Source: Burkholderiales bacterium (GTDB lineage: Bacteria > Pseudomonadota > Gammaproteobacteria > Burkholderiales > SHXO01). From it: DNA of 64,000 nt. Positions 1 through 8,614 of this stretch are shown piece by piece (within the stretch, counting starts at the first letter, position 1; each line of letters begins with the position of its first letter). The DNA is taken from contig JADZGB010000022.1 in assembly GCA_020854105.1 (NCBI GenBank), positions 183,998-247,997 of the forward strand. The letters are read 5' to 3'. The notes below the pieces were generated by a model. It made no database searches. It was not told the origin of the DNA and worked only from the letters and a program-made list of their open reading frames with translations. The translations under genes were made by a program, and so were the position numbers.

Positions 1-1
1 C

Positions 2-1906
2 GTGTTCTCGACACGGCGCGCGTGCCCGTCGTGCGGCACCAGCTTCCCCGAGCTGGACCCGCGCCTGTTCTCGTACAACTCGCGCCACGGCTGGTGCGAG
101 GCCTGCTACGGAACCGGACTGAAGATCGATCAGGTCGGCTGGGACGAGGCGCGCAGCCGCACCGGCACCGAGGACCACGTGCTCGACTCCTGGATCGACT
201 GGCTGCAGGTGGAGGAGAACTGTCCCGCGTGCGAAGGCAGGCGGCTCAATCCCACGGCCCTCAACGTGCGCTTCCAGGGGCAGTCCATCGCACAGCTCAC
301 GGCCCGCCCGGTGGACAGCCTCGAGCGCTTCGTGCTCGGCCTGGCCCTGGACGGGCGCGCCGAGGAGATCGCGCGCGACATCGTCGCGGAGTTGCGCTCC
401 CGCCTGCGCTTTCTCGGCGAAGTGGGCCTGTCGTATCTCGCGCTCGATCGCGCCGCCCCGACGCTGTCGGGCGGCGAGGCGCAGCGCATCCGGCTGGCCG
501 CGCAGTTGGGCTCGAACCTCCAGGGCGTGTGCTACATCCTGGACGAACCGACCATCGGCCTGCACCCGCGCGACAACCGCATCCTGCTCGACACGCTGGA
601 GAAGCTCGGCGCGAAGGGCAACACGCTGGTGGTGGTGGAACACGACGAGGACACCATCCGCCGCGCACATCGGGTGCTCGACCTGGGGCCCGGGGCCGGC
701 AAGAACGGCGGCCGCGTGGTGGCACAGGGAAGCGCCGACGAGCTGATGCGCAATCCGGATTCCGTCACCGGGCGCTTCCTCGCGCAGCCGCTGCGCCATC
801 CGCTGGTGCCACGGCGCCCGGTGGACACGGCGCACGCATCGCTGCAGATCGTGGCCGCCAGCCTGCACAATCTGAAGGATCTGCACGCGCGCATTCCGCT
901 CGGCCGGCTCACCGTCATCACCGGAGTGTCGGGCAGCGGCAAGAGCACGCTCGCGCGCGAGGTCCTGCACGACAACCTGGTCCGCATCGTCGCCAACCGG
1001 CGCAGGCGCCAGGACGTTGTCGTGTCCGGTTGTCGGCAGATCGAGGGATGGGAGGCCATCGACCGCGTGCTGGAGGTGGACCAGACGCCGATCGGCAAGA
1101 CGCCGCGCTCCTGCCCGGCCACCTACGTCGGCTTCTGGGACACCATCCGCAAGCTCTTCGCGGAGTCGACCGAGGCACGCATGCGCGGGTATGGCCCGGC
1201 GCGCTTTTCCTTCAACACCGGCGACGGACGCTGCCAGTCGTGCGAGGGACAGGGCGTGAAGACCGTCGAGATGAGCTTCCTGCCCGACGTCAAGGTCGCG
1301 TGCGAGACCTGCGGCGGGCAGCGTTTCAACCCCGAGACGCTCGCCGTGCGCTTCAAGGGCAGGAACATCGGCGAGGTCCTGAACATGAGCGTGGACGAGG
1401 CAGCCGGGTTCTTCGCCGCCCATCGGTCGATCTCGCACTGCCTGCTACTGCTGCAGGACGTGGGACTGGGCTATCTCACGCTCGGCCAGCAGTCCCCGAC
1501 GCTGTCCGGCGGCGAGGCGCAGCGCATCAAGCTCGTCACTGAACTGGCGAAGGTGCGCACCGACGCTCCCGCGGCGGACGCACGGCGGCGCGCCTCGCAC
1601 CCGTCCGCGCGCGGCAGCACGCTCTACGTACTGGACGAGCCGACGGTGGGCCTGCACATGGCCGACGTCGAGAAGCTGATCCGCGTCCTGCACCGCCTGG
1701 TGGATGCCGGCAACACCGTGGTGGTGATCGAGCACAACCTGGATGTCATGGCGGAGGCCGACTGGCTGCTCGACCTGGGACCCGAGGGCGGCGACGCAGG
1801 AGGACGGCTGGTGGCAGAAGGCGCACCGGAGCAGGTCGTGGCCCGCACCGGAACATCGCACACCGCGCGAGTGCTGGAGCCATTCCTGCGCGAACGCGCG
1901 GCCTGA
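2..1906 (+). CDS. uvrA: UvrA excinuclease subunit, C-terminal part (5' cut by window)
   Basis: Damage-recognition ATPase of nucleotide excision repair. The 634 visible residues start inside the protein. In order they show a Cys4 zinc module (CPSC near 8, CEAC near 32), the first ABC signature LSGGEAQR near 155, Walker B ILDEPT near 181, the second Walker A GVSGSGKST near 308, a second zinc module (CQSC/CETC, about 413-436), the second signature near 501 and Walker B VLDEPT near 544. The first Walker A lies upstream of the window. About 25 extra residues rich in Arg/Ala sit between the last signature and Walker B. From memory this resembles the very large UvrA of Burkholderiales; whether it is the main UvrA or a paralog cannot be decided from the visible part. 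The stop is TGA at 1904. Confidence 0.93.
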   Translation: MFSTRRACPSCGTSFPELDPRLFSYNSRHGWCEACYGTGLKIDQVGWDEARSRTGTEDHVLDSWIDWLQVEENCPACEGRRLNPTALNVRFQGQSIAQLTARPVDSLERFVLGLALDGRAEEIARDIVAELRSRLRFLGEVGLSYLALDRAAPTLSGGEAQRIRLAAQLGSNLQGVCYILDEPTIGLHPRDNRILLDTLEKLGAKGNTLVVVEHDEDTIRRAHRVLDLGPGAGKNGGRVVAQGSADELMRNPDSVTGRFLAQPLRHPLVPRRPVDTAHASLQIVAASLHNLKDLHARIPLGRLTVITGVSGSGKSTLAREVLHDNLVRIVANRRRRQDVVVSGCRQIEGWEAIDRVLEVDQTPIGKTPRSCPATYVGFWDTIRKLFAESTEARMRGYGPARFSFNTGDGRCQSCEGQGVKTVEMSFLPDVKVACETCGGQRFNPETLAVRFKGRNIGEVLNMSVDEAAGFFAAHRSISHCLLLLQDVGLGYLTLGQQSPTLSGGEAQRIKLVTELAKVRTDAPAADARRRASHPSARGSTLYVLDEPTVGLHMADVEKLIRVLHRLVDAGNTVVVIEHNLDVMAEADWLLDLGPEGGDAGGRLVAEGAPEQVVARTGTSHTARVLEPFLRERAA

Positions 1907-1956
1907 GCGGGTCGCACGCAGAGGCGGCCCATGAACGGCCCCAGATCGACGCCACC

Positions 1957-1983
1957 GGATGAACCCGATGAACCGGATGAGCA
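1957..1983. repeat. 9-bp tandem repeat, about 3 copies
   Basis: Units of the form GGATGAACC follow one another just after the UvrA stop. They create several in-frame ATGs, so the first ATG at 1931 is a poor start call for the next gene. Confidence 0.6.
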
Positions 1984-2001
1984 GAGCCCGATGAACAGGG
2001 T

Positions 2002-2031
2002 TTGGCGCACTGGCTCTCAACCCGGCACAAT
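2002..2031 (+). promoter_or_regulatory. possible sigma-70 promoter
   Basis: TTGGCG (2002-2007), an 18-base gap and CACAAT (2026-2031) lie just before ATG 2042. If real, the mRNA would have almost no leader. This is a weak match by eye. Confidence 0.3.
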
Positions 2032-2041
2032 TGCGCATCCC

Positions 2042-2872
2042 ATGGCGAGCGAACACGAAAAGACGCAGCCCGGCATCACGCCACGGCCCACGCAACCTCG
2101 CGTTCCCGAGCGCTATGTCGGCCTGTGGCAACGCCTCATCCTGCAGCAGAACGGCATACCCGCCGACGTCACCTCCAACGTGTTCTGGTTGCAGACGCGC
2201 AGCTGGCATGCGCACATCCAGGTGCCGGCGCAGCGCCCGGAGTTCGCACAGCATGCGTCGCTGCAGGCATGCGGCCCCGACCGCCTGGCCTGGCTCGCGC
2301 ATCAGCAGGGGTTCGCCGGCCTCACCGAGATCGAGGGCGAGATCTGCTCGCGCGAGCGCCGGGCCGAGTTCCGCCCCCCCGACGGAAAGCGCGACATGGC
2401 GCGCATGGTGTTCGTCGATGCCGATACGCTCGTCGAGACCGGCATCGAGTCGCGCTATCTGCAGATCTGGGAGCGTGTCCCCGGTGGTGACGGCTTCAGC
2501 GCCGCACTGCAGCGCCTGGACCAGGGTGAGCGCCCGGCCGTGCCATCGCAATGGCTGATCTTCGCTGGCGAGTACGCGATGTACGTGCGTGAACGCGCGC
2601 GCACCCACCTGCCGAGCGCGGATTCGCTCGCTGCGCTCGCGCGCAGCGAAGCAGCCGATGACTCAGCGATGCGTGCGCTGGTCGATTTCGAGGTGAGTTT
2701 CGCTCGTCAGACGCCCGCAGGATGGCGCATTCAACTGTCCACCCTGCCTTTCCGCGAGGGCAGCCTGCTGCTCGCGCAGGAGCGGCTACCCCCGCCACAG
2801 GACAATGGGCTGCGTCTCGCCGGCACACCTCCGACCTGCTGGCAGGTGCTGGAATGGGTCGACGCCGGGTAG
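2042..2872 (+). CDS. Conserved hypothetical protein
   Basis: 276 residues, not recognised as a named family. The chosen ATG (MASEHEK) is preferred over upstream in-frame ATGs at 1931 and 1991, because those fall in a 9-bp tandem repeat and a possible promoter sits between them and 2042. The sequence is soluble-looking, with no signal peptide or membrane segment. Its body begins near residue 20 (PERYVGLWQRL) and contains several Trp residues and a W-[LI]-Q/FAG pattern. It follows uvrA by 135 bases. The stop codon is the first base-pairs of a 13-bp tandem repeat array. Function unknown. Confidence 0.7.
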   Translation: MASEHEKTQPGITPRPTQPRVPERYVGLWQRLILQQNGIPADVTSNVFWLQTRSWHAHIQVPAQRPEFAQHASLQACGPDRLAWLAHQQGFAGLTEIEGEICSRERRAEFRPPDGKRDMARMVFVDADTLVETGIESRYLQIWERVPGGDGFSAALQRLDQGERPAVPSQWLIFAGEYAMYVRERARTHLPSADSLAALARSEAADDSAMRALVDFEVSFARQTPAGWRIQLSTLPFREGSLLLAQERLPPPQDNGLRLAGTPPTCWQVLEWVDAG

Positions 2873-2936
2873 ATCCAGGGGTTCGATCCGGCAGCCTGAT
2901 CCGGCGCTGTGATCCGGGGTCTGGATCCGGAGGCCT
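2872..2936. repeat. 13-bp tandem repeat, 5 units (GATCCGG core)
   Basis: Five consecutive 13-base units begin at 2872, 2885, 2898, 2911 and 2924. Each starts GATCC[AG]GG or GATCCGG and is followed by a variable half. The array starts on the last base of the preceding gene's TAG stop. Confidence 0.85.
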
Positions 2937-2990
2937 GCCCCCGGCCGCTGATATTGCTCTGCGCAGGCCGCGACCGGCCCGCGCGCCCGG

Positions 2991-3158
2991 CTAGAGGCCC
3001 GGACCGCGTCGTCCCATGACGAAGAACACGATTGCCAGGATGATGCCGATGACGAACAGGATCCAGGCGATATTCGCGGCGGTGCCTGCGATGCCGGTGA
3101 ACCCGAGCAGTCCGGCAATGATCGCGACGACGAGAAAGACTACTGCCCAGCTAAGCAT
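2991..3158 (-). CDS. DUF1328 small membrane protein (YtjA-like)
   Basis: 55 residues with two hydrophobic segments: [20 protein letters not shown], and a second (about residues 28-47) followed by a basic RR tail. This is the usual size and layout of DUF1328/YtjA inner-membrane proteins, which are often stress-associated; the exact role is unknown. The start ATG (3156-3158 on the complement) has a strong AGGAGAG ribosome site about 6 bases upstream. Longer in-frame extensions lack such a site. Confidence 0.9.
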   Translation of the reverse strand: MLSWAVVFLVVAIIAGLLGFTGIAGTAANIAWILFVIGIILAIVFFVMGRRGPGL

Positions 3159-3338
3159 CGATACTCTCCTCTTGTGCTGTGCGACGATTCGCAGCCGCTC
3201 CGCGCCGCGGAACGCGCTGCCCCGACTGAGCCCTGCACTGCGCCCTGCTGTGGCAGGCGCCGTGCCCGGCGCTGCCGGCGCGGGCACGGGCACTGCTGAC
3301 TGCGAGGGCTATCGGAGTCGAGCCTGTCGGAGGCGAAG

Positions 3339-3596
3339 ATGGCGCTGTCGGCATCGCACATCCTGGGCGCGCGCGAAGCGGCCCGCGAGGTGCTCGAGGA
3401 AGTCGGTCTGGACAACTACCTGTTCACGGTGGATCCACGCGAAGCAGGGTGGGAGCTCAAGGTCGAGCACCCGGTGAGCGAAGGCTGGCAGACGGTCACG
3501 CTGCCGGTGGACCGCGATCTGCTGCTCGCCAGCCGCACCGACCGCGGCGCCCGGCGGTTGCTCGCGCAGCACTGGCGCGAGCGCATCCGCCGCTGA
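3339..3596 (+). CDS. Conserved hypothetical protein, 85 aa
   Basis: 85 residues, acidic to neutral, ending in a basic RRLLAQHWRERIRR tail. No signal peptide or membrane segment. The pattern (hydrophobic/charged alternation around DNYLFTVD, ELKVEHP, WQTVTLPVD) suggests a small alpha/beta fold. No family recognised. It has its own start after a 180-base gap from the divergent DUF1328 gene. Confidence 0.55.
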   Translation: MALSASHILGAREAAREVLEEVGLDNYLFTVDPREAGWELKVEHPVSEGWQTVTLPVDRDLLLASRTDRGARRLLAQHWRERIRR

Positions 3597-3640
3597 GGCG
3601 GCCTACGGCTGCGCGGGCCTGGCCGGGGCTGCGGCGGCGG

Positions 3641-3670
3641 CGCCTGAGGGATCGACGCCTGAGGGATCTA
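3641..3670. repeat. 15-bp direct tandem repeat, 2 copies
   Basis: CGCCTGAGGGATCGA and CGCCTGAGGGATCTA follow each other directly, ending on the stop codon of the minus-strand gene that starts at 4441. Confidence 0.85.
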
Positions 3671-4441
3671 TTCTGGCTGCGCGTCGTGCCCGGAGGCGGC
3701 CGGCGCGCGCTCGCCCTCCTCCAGCAGCCGCGGCAGGCCGGCAGTCACCGCCTCCAGGCAGGCGGTCAGACGGCGCATGCCGCGCACACCCGAATACACG
3801 CGCGCAGCGTCCAGCCGCAGGCCGCGGCATAGCTGCGGGCTGCGGGCCAGCGCATTCAGGCTGGCGAAATCGGCGCTGCCCATGAACGCGATCGCCCGAT
3901 CAAGCCAGTGCTGCGCGTCGGCCTCGTTGGTATCGAGTCGGGGCGCATGTTCGCGCCGCGCCCCCTGCCACGTACGCCACGCGCTGTTGTGCAGTTCGAT
4001 CCGCCGATTCAGATCCGCCCGCTGCGCCTGCAGAGCCTTGTACCGGCCATCCTGTTCCTGCCCGCGCGCGACCAGTTCCGCGCCCCGGGCGTTGCAGGAG
4101 TCGATCGCGGCGGCGTCGGCCATGTCCCTGGGGCAGCGCTGGCGATGCCGTGCAAAATCGCGCCCCAGCTGTGCCGCGTCGGCATTGTGCCGGTCCATCG
4201 CCTGCGCGAGCCGCGCAGATTCCTCCGCCAGTGCGCGATCGGCGTCGCGCAGGCGCGTGCCCTCCGCGTCCACCATGGCAGTGGTGGGGTCGAGCGCCTT
4301 CAGTTCGTCGAGCAGCAGATGCGCCTCCTCCAGCAGCGCGGCCATGCGCAGCCGGTTGGCCGCTTCGTCGGCGTGCGCCGGCAGCGTGGCGGCGAGGGAC
4401 AGTGCCAGCAGCGACAACAGGGATTTCAACAGGGTCATCAC
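3668..4441 (-). CDS. Secreted coiled-coil protein, paralog of the next gene
   Basis: 257 residues. A clear Sec signal peptide (MMTLLKSLLSLLALSLAATL..PAHA, cut near 24) leads into a long alpha-helical region rich in Ala, Glu and Arg (about 25-175). Pairs of Cys (HRQRCPRDM, IDSCNARG, PQLCRG, LTACLEA) could form disulfides in the periplasm. It shares order and spacing of features with the neighbour at 4543-5253 (RCP..DSCNA and C-terminal ..LQACL/LTACLEA), so the two are a tandem duplication. Function unknown. Confidence 0.8.
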   Translation of the reverse strand: MMTLLKSLLSLLALSLAATLPAHADEAANRLRMAALLEEAHLLLDELKALDPTTAMVDAEGTRLRDADRALAEESARLAQAMDRHNADAAQLGRDFARHRQRCPRDMADAAAIDSCNARGAELVARGQEQDGRYKALQAQRADLNRRIELHNSAWRTWQGARREHAPRLDTNEADAQHWLDRAIAFMGSADFASLNALARSPQLCRGLRLDAARVYSGVRGMRRLTACLEAVTAGLPRLLEEGERAPAASGHDAQPE

Positions 4442-4542
4442 GACGTCCTAGCGGGGTGAACGTGCCGTTTCTATCGGCACTGCGCCGGAATGTTGCAACA
4501 TCCAGAACCGATCGGCCAGCGTCGCGGCCGGGCGCTGCGGTG

Positions 4543-5253
4543 CTACGGTTTGGGCGCCAGGGCCTTGAGGCAGGCCTGGAGGCGGCCAACCACCTGCTCG
4601 TGCGGCGCTGACACCGCCTCGGCGAGGTGGGCGGCGTCGCAGGTCGCAGGATTGCCCGCCTTCTTCGTCAGCGACCTGAATCCTTCCGAGACCAGGAACG
4701 GCCTGGCCCCGGCCACCCAGTGCTCGCAGTCGCCCCGATTCGCCTGTACCCTGGCCTCGTGGTCGCGCTTGATCTGCGCCCACTCCTTGCGCGCGGCATT
4801 GTGCTGCTCGATGCGCTGCTTCAGATCCAGCTGGCGAGCCTGCAGCGCGGGACGCTCCTGTTCCAGCTTCTGGGCGGTGCCCTTCAATCCCACGGCCATG
4901 GCGTTGCAGGACTCGACCAGCTCCTTGTCGTCCGATTCCTTCGGACAGCGCTGCGCATGCTCCTGCACCGCACGCTCGAGCCCCTTGTTGGCCTCGTTGT
5001 GCTTGTTCACCGCCTCGTTGACCGCACTCGATTCCGCCCGCAGCGCCTGTTCGACACTGTCGAGCTGTTCGCCTTCCTTGGCCAGCTTCTCGGAGACCGG
5101 CTGCAGCTGTGCCTGTTCGTCGAGGATCAGGCCCGCTTCCTCCGTGAGCGCCTTCAACTTGAGACGGTCCGCTTCATCGGTGGCTGCTGCGGGGGTGGCA
5201 AACCCGCTCAGGAACGCGGCCGACAGCGCCGCTGCAACGTACGAGCTCTTCAT
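4543..5253 (-). CDS. Secreted coiled-coil protein, paralog of the previous gene
   Basis: 236 residues, starting MKSSYVAAALSAAFLSGFA with a Sec signal peptide cut near ATPAAA. The mature part is a predicted coiled coil rich in Glu, Gln and Lys (about 30-180), with conserved Cys at RCPKES, VESCNAM, GDCEHW and TCDAAH. GGAG lies about 14 bases before the ATG. Same direction as its paralog with 101 bases between them, so they are probably co-transcribed. No enzymatic motif; likely a periplasmic structural or scaffold protein (inference). Confidence 0.82.
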   Translation of the reverse strand: MKSSYVAAALSAAFLSGFATPAAATDEADRLKLKALTEEAGLILDEQAQLQPVSEKLAKEGEQLDSVEQALRAESSAVNEAVNKHNEANKGLERAVQEHAQRCPKESDDKELVESCNAMAVGLKGTAQKLEQERPALQARQLDLKQRIEQHNAARKEWAQIKRDHEARVQANRGDCEHWVAGARPFLVSEGFRSLTKKAGNPATCDAAHLAEAVSAPHEQVVGRLQACLKALAPKP

Positions 5254-5404
5254 TGTCTGTTCTGCTTTTCTCCGCACCCGGCCTGCGCTGCGGAAATCCT
5301 GATTGGTTCTTCGATCCGCCCTCGACCGCTGCGGGGTGCCGGTGCGCCTGGCCTTCCCTGATTCCCGGCGGAACCATGGATCCCGGTCGCCGCGCCAGTC
5401 CGGA

Positions 5405-5452
5405 GGGATCACCCGGGACTGTCGGGAAGGGATCACCCGGGACTGTCGGGAA
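5405..5452. repeat. 24-bp perfect tandem repeat, 2 copies
   Basis: Two identical 24-base units, beginning GGGATCACCCGGG and ending TGTCGGGAA, at 5405-5428 and 5429-5452. Confidence 0.95.
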
Positions 5453-5551
5453 ATGGATACGGTCTACCGAGGTACGCATCGTACAAGGTCTCGGGCCTGC
5501 CCGCCGTACAATCTCGACGGCCCCCCAGCAGCAGCCATGCGCCGCCAGCGA

Positions 5552-5560
5552 TGCGATAAT
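5552..5560 (+). promoter_or_regulatory. Candidate extended -10 promoter for the Fe-ADH gene
   Basis: TGCGATAAT (TGn plus GATAAT) lies 32 bases before ATG 5593, which would give a leader of roughly 25 bases. No good -35 is visible. Confidence 0.4.
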
Positions 5561-5592
5561 CGCCTTTTCCCGCGGATATCGCCTCCAAGAAA

Positions 5593-6723
5593 ATGGCCAC
5601 CATCAGCTATCTGACCACCATCCAGTTCGATTACGGCATCGTCAAGACGGCAGGGGCCGAGTGCCAGCGCCTGGGCATCGCACGCCCGCTGGTCGTCACC
5701 GACACGGGCATCCGCGCCACCGGGCTGCTCGACCGCCTGCTGGGCAGCCTAGGCGACGGAATCAGCCACGCGGTGTACGACGGGACGCCGCCCAATCCGA
5801 CCGAAGCTGCCGTGCTCAACGCACTGGATGCCTATCGCGCGCACAAGGCCGACGGAATCGTAGCGATCGGCGGGGGCTCGTCGCTGGATCTGGGCAAGGC
5901 GGTCGCCCTGCTCGCCACGCATCCTGCACCGCTTGTGCAGTACGCGGCCGTGGAGGGCGGCGCCGCGCGCATCACCGCTGCCGTCGCGCCGCTGATCGCG
6001 ATCCCGACCACGGCCGGCACCGGAAGCGAGGTGGGGCGCGGCTCGGTGATCGTGCTCGGGGACGGGCGCAAGCTCGGCCTGCTGTCTCCGCACCTCCTGC
6101 CCAGGGTGGCATTGTGCGACCCGGAACTCACCCTGGGACTGCCTTCGGGATTGACCGCCGCGACCGGCATGGACGCGATGGCCCACTGCATCGAAACCTT
6201 CCTCTCGCCACTGGTGAATCCGCCGGCGGAGGCGATTGCCCTGGACGGCCTGGCGAAGGCGAGCGCGTGCATCGAGCGCGCCATGCGCGACGGCCAGGAT
6301 CGCGAGGCGCGCTGGAACATGATGATGGCCGCCATGGAGGGCGCGATGGCCTTCCAGAAGGGATTGGGCGCCGTGCACGCGCTATCGCACCCGCTCGGCG
6401 CGCTGCCCGGGTTGAAGCTGCACCACGGCACATTGAACGCCGTGCTGTTGCCGGCCGTGCTGCGCTTCAACGCGCCCAGCGTCGGCGACAAGATGCAGCG
6501 ACTCGCCGCCACCATGGGCCTGCCGCAGGGAGCGGACGTTGCACAGGCGATCGCCGGACTCAATGCCCGGCTGGGACTGCCTGCGGGCCTGCAAGCCATG
6601 GGGGTGTCCAGGCAGGCGCTGACCGGCATCGCCGAGGCTGCGCCGAAGGACCACTGTCACGGCACGAATCCCCGCAAGGCAAGCGTGGCCGAGTACCTGC
6701 AGATCCTGGAAGCCTCGTACTAG
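5593..6723 (+). CDS. Iron-containing alcohol dehydrogenase
   Basis: 376-residue NAD(P)-dependent Fe-ADH family enzyme, the usual length. The nucleotide-binding motif GGGSSLD is near 95-101, followed by PTTAGTGSE near 137. Metal-ligand candidates are the Asp in DPELTLGLP (about 178), the His of DAMAHCIE (about 198), the His in GAVHALSHPLGA (about 262) and the His in DHCHGTNPR (about 358). The family oxidises or reduces alcohols, 4-hydroxybutyrate or maleylacetate; the exact substrate cannot be told. It stands alone between a divergent and a convergent gene. Confidence 0.92.
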   Translation: MATISYLTTIQFDYGIVKTAGAECQRLGIARPLVVTDTGIRATGLLDRLLGSLGDGISHAVYDGTPPNPTEAAVLNALDAYRAHKADGIVAIGGGSSLDLGKAVALLATHPAPLVQYAAVEGGAARITAAVAPLIAIPTTAGTGSEVGRGSVIVLGDGRKLGLLSPHLLPRVALCDPELTLGLPSGLTAATGMDAMAHCIETFLSPLVNPPAEAIALDGLAKASACIERAMRDGQDREARWNMMMAAMEGAMAFQKGLGAVHALSHPLGALPGLKLHHGTLNAVLLPAVLRFNAPSVGDKMQRLAATMGLPQGADVAQAIAGLNARLGLPAGLQAMGVSRQALTGIAEAAPKDHCHGTNPRKASVAEYLQILEASY

Positions 6724-6763
6724 CCCGGCGCTCGCGCTGTAGAACGGCCCTTTCGTTGTTCGC

Positions 6764-6792
6764 TGGGCCCCGGCTTTCGCCGGGGCGACGAC
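6764..6792. repeat. REP-like palindrome, copy 1 (possible terminator)
   Basis: GCCCCGGC (6767-6774), loop TTTC, GCCGGGGC (6779-6786). It sits between two convergent genes, so the hairpin may end transcription from one or both sides. Same core as copies near 28400, 42730 and 49320. Confidence 0.75.
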
Positions 6793-6817
6793 ACACCAAG
6801 GGAGACGAGCCGATCGC

Positions 6818-7369
6818 CTACTTCACGTCCGCCGCCACCCGCATCTTCACGATGCGGTCGGGATTGGACACCGCGCCGTTGGCCGTGCGGCTGCCCTTCT
6901 TGATCATGTCGACGAACTCCATCCCCTTGGTGACCTTGCCCCAGACGGTGTACTGGCCGTTGAGGAAGGGCGCGGCTTCGAAGCAGATGAAGAACTGCGA
7001 GTCGGCGCTGTTCGGGCTCGCCGCGCGCGCTGCGCCCACCGTGCCGCGCTCGAACGGCTCGCGCGTGAATTCCGCGGGAATGTTCTGACCGGAACCGCCG
7101 GTGCCGTCGCCCCTGGGGTCGCCGGTCTGCGCCATGAAGCCCTCGATCACGCGATGGAAGGCGAGGCCGTCGTAGAAGCCCTTGCGTGTCAGCTCCTTGA
7201 CGCGAGCGACGTGCTTGGGGGCGAGGTCGGGCCGCAGTTCGATCACCACGCGCCCGTCCTTCAGATCGAGGAACAGGGTGTTCTCGGGATCGGATGCGGC
7301 GACGCTGTCGGTGACCATCGGCAATGCCAGCGCAGCGGCGAGCAGGAAGCGAAGCGGTTTCATGTGCAT
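6818..7369 (-). CDS. ppiA: Cyclophilin-type peptidyl-prolyl isomerase, exported
   Basis: Prolyl cis-trans isomerase of the cyclophilin A family. A signal peptide (MKPLRFLLAAALALPMVTDS) is followed by a full cyclophilin domain: FHRVIEGFMAQTGDP with the catalytic Arg, the GTGGSG loop, NSADSQFFIC and LNGQYTVWGKV (Trp of the cyclosporin site region). 183 residues from the first ATG; the ATG two codons later (7363) is equally likely. Likely periplasmic. ppiA fits better than cytosolic ppiB because of the signal peptide. Confidence 0.92.
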   Translation of the reverse strand: MHMKPLRFLLAAALALPMVTDSVAASDPENTLFLDLKDGRVVIELRPDLAPKHVARVKELTRKGFYDGLAFHRVIEGFMAQTGDPRGDGTGGSGQNIPAEFTREPFERGTVGAARAASPNSADSQFFICFEAAPFLNGQYTVWGKVTKGMEFVDMIKKGSRTANGAVSNPDRIVKMRVAADVK

Positions 7370-7496
7370 ACGTGTGCTGTCGTGGAGAAGCCGGGTAGTC
7401 TACAGGCTTACCGGAGCGATACCAGGGGTACCGTCGACTGCGTCCATGCGCTGCAGGTAACATGCGCGGCATGATCCGAACTGGCCCCGTCCGCTC

Positions 7497-8144
7497 ATGA
7501 ACCGCCCTCTCAGCATCGCCGACCTGCGCAAGGAGTACGCCCGCGAGCGCCTCGACCAGCGCGACGTCGCCCACGACCCGATGATCCAGTTCTCGCGCTG
7601 GTTCCAGGAAGCGCTCAACGCCGCCCTGCCCGAGCCGAATGCGATGACGCTGGCGACGGCCGACAGCCGCGGCCATCCCTCCGCACGCGTCGTCCTGCTC
7701 AAGGGCTACGACGAGGGAGGCTTCGTCTTCTACACCAACTACGGGAGCAGGAAGGGGCAGGAACTCGAGATCAATCCCAACGCGGCCCTGCTGTTCTTCT
7801 GGCTGGAACTGGAGCGCCAGGTGCGCATAGAGGGACGCATCGACAAGGTGTCGCAGGAGGAATCAGACCAGTACTACCAGGTCCGCCCGCTGGGCAGCCG
7901 TCACGGCGCGTGGGCCTCGCCGCAGAGCCGGGTCATTCCCGATCGCGAAGACCTGGAGGCGCGCTTCCAGCAGGCCATCGCGCAGCACGGCGATGCGCCG
8001 CAACGGCCGACGCATTGGGGCGGATACCGCCTGTCGCCGCACGCCCTGGAGTTCTGGCAGGGACGTCCGAGCAGGCTGCACGACCGTGTCGCCTACACAC
8101 GCGAGGCGCCGGGGCGCTGGCGCATCGAACGTCTCGCGCCCTGA
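7497..8144 (+). CDS. pdxH: Pyridoxine/pyridoxamine 5'-phosphate oxidase
   Basis: FMN-dependent oxidase making pyridoxal 5'-phosphate in the vitamin B6 salvage and de novo route. 215 residues, the typical length. Features: N-terminal [14 protein letters not shown], the substrate/FMN segment [26 protein letters not shown], the dimer core [14 protein letters not shown], and the C-terminal hallmark [15 protein letters not shown] with HDRVAYTRE and WRIERLAP. A stand-alone gene divergent from ppiA. Confidence 0.97.
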   Translation: MNRPLSIADLRKEYARERLDQRDVAHDPMIQFSRWFQEALNAALPEPNAMTLATADSRGHPSARVVLLKGYDEGGFVFYTNYGSRKGQELEINPNAALLFFWLELERQVRIEGRIDKVSQEESDQYYQVRPLGSRHGAWASPQSRVIPDREDLEARFQQAIAQHGDAPQRPTHWGGYRLSPHALEFWQGRPSRLHDRVAYTREAPGRWRIERLAP

Positions 8145-8165
8145 GAATCGCGCGTCACGCGCGGG

Positions 8166-8435
8166 TCACGGCCGGGCGCCCGGCGCGTGCTTCTCCAGGT
8201 AGTGCTTCAGACACATCTTGAGGGCCAGCACACGCACCAGGTCGCCTGCGTGGCGCGCCTGTTCGATGTCGTCCACGATCATCGCGTGGATGCGCCGCTC
8301 GCCCTCCGGGGTATGGATCAGGTAGTTTCCCAGCTCGATCGCCGCCATGGCGGGGATGTGCTCGTGTTCCGCGATGACGAGAATCTCTTCCTCGGTCAGT
8401 TCGGACAGCTCGATGCAGTCCTGGATGGTGAGCAT
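8166..8435 (-). CDS. Conserved small hypothetical protein, 89 aa
   Basis: 89 residues beginning MLTIQDCIELSELTEEEI. The start is set by a strong AGGAGGAGACGG ribosome site immediately upstream; a longer frame beginning MHGRRRR would place the site inside the gene. Predicted all-helical, with Glu-rich helices and a C-terminal ALKMCLKHYLEKH. I have the impression that similar short proteins are common in betaproteobacteria, but I cannot name a function. Confidence 0.8.
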   Translation of the reverse strand: MLTIQDCIELSELTEEEILVIAEHEHIPAMAAIELGNYLIHTPEGERRIHAMIVDDIEQARHAGDLVRVLALKMCLKHYLEKHAPGARP

Positions 8436-8548
8436 CCGTCTCCTCCTGCCGTGCATGTTCCACGTCAGGAGACCGCATCGCGCGTTCCCGCGCCTTGATC
8501 CAGCGCAAGGGAAGAGGCGATCGGGACGCGCGCCCGCGGAAATCGCGC

Positions 8549-8571
8549 GGTCCGCCGCGACGCGGCGGACC
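8549..8571 (-). terminator. Strong GC hairpin after the lipoprotein gene
   Basis: GGTCCGCCGC (8549-8558), a 3-base loop and GCGGCGGACC (8562-8571): a perfect 10-bp stem lying 44 bases beyond the stop of the minus-strand lipoprotein gene. The T-run is short (ATTTCC), so it may be a weak terminator or only an mRNA-stabilising hairpin. Confidence 0.55.
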
Positions 8572-8614
8572 GGCCAGGCAGCTATGCGTTACCGGGACGT
8601 GTCAGTGAAATGTG

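Larger units (their letters stand above)
5254..5592. other. Divergent intergenic region, 339 bp
   Basis: Separates the minus-strand coiled-coil genes from the plus-strand alcohol dehydrogenase. It holds a perfect 24-bp tandem repeat (5405-5452) and a candidate extended -10 box (5552-5560). I see no convincing gene. Confidence 0.6.

Noticed and set aside
1931..2041. Longer N-terminus for the hypothetical gene after uvrA
   Set aside because: The extra 37 codons consist of a 9-bp repeat and a possible promoter, and do not look coding.
5253..7088. 611-codon plus-strand frame over the Fe-ADH gene
   Set aside because: An alternate-frame shadow of the Fe-ADH, Arg/Pro-rich, with no domain.
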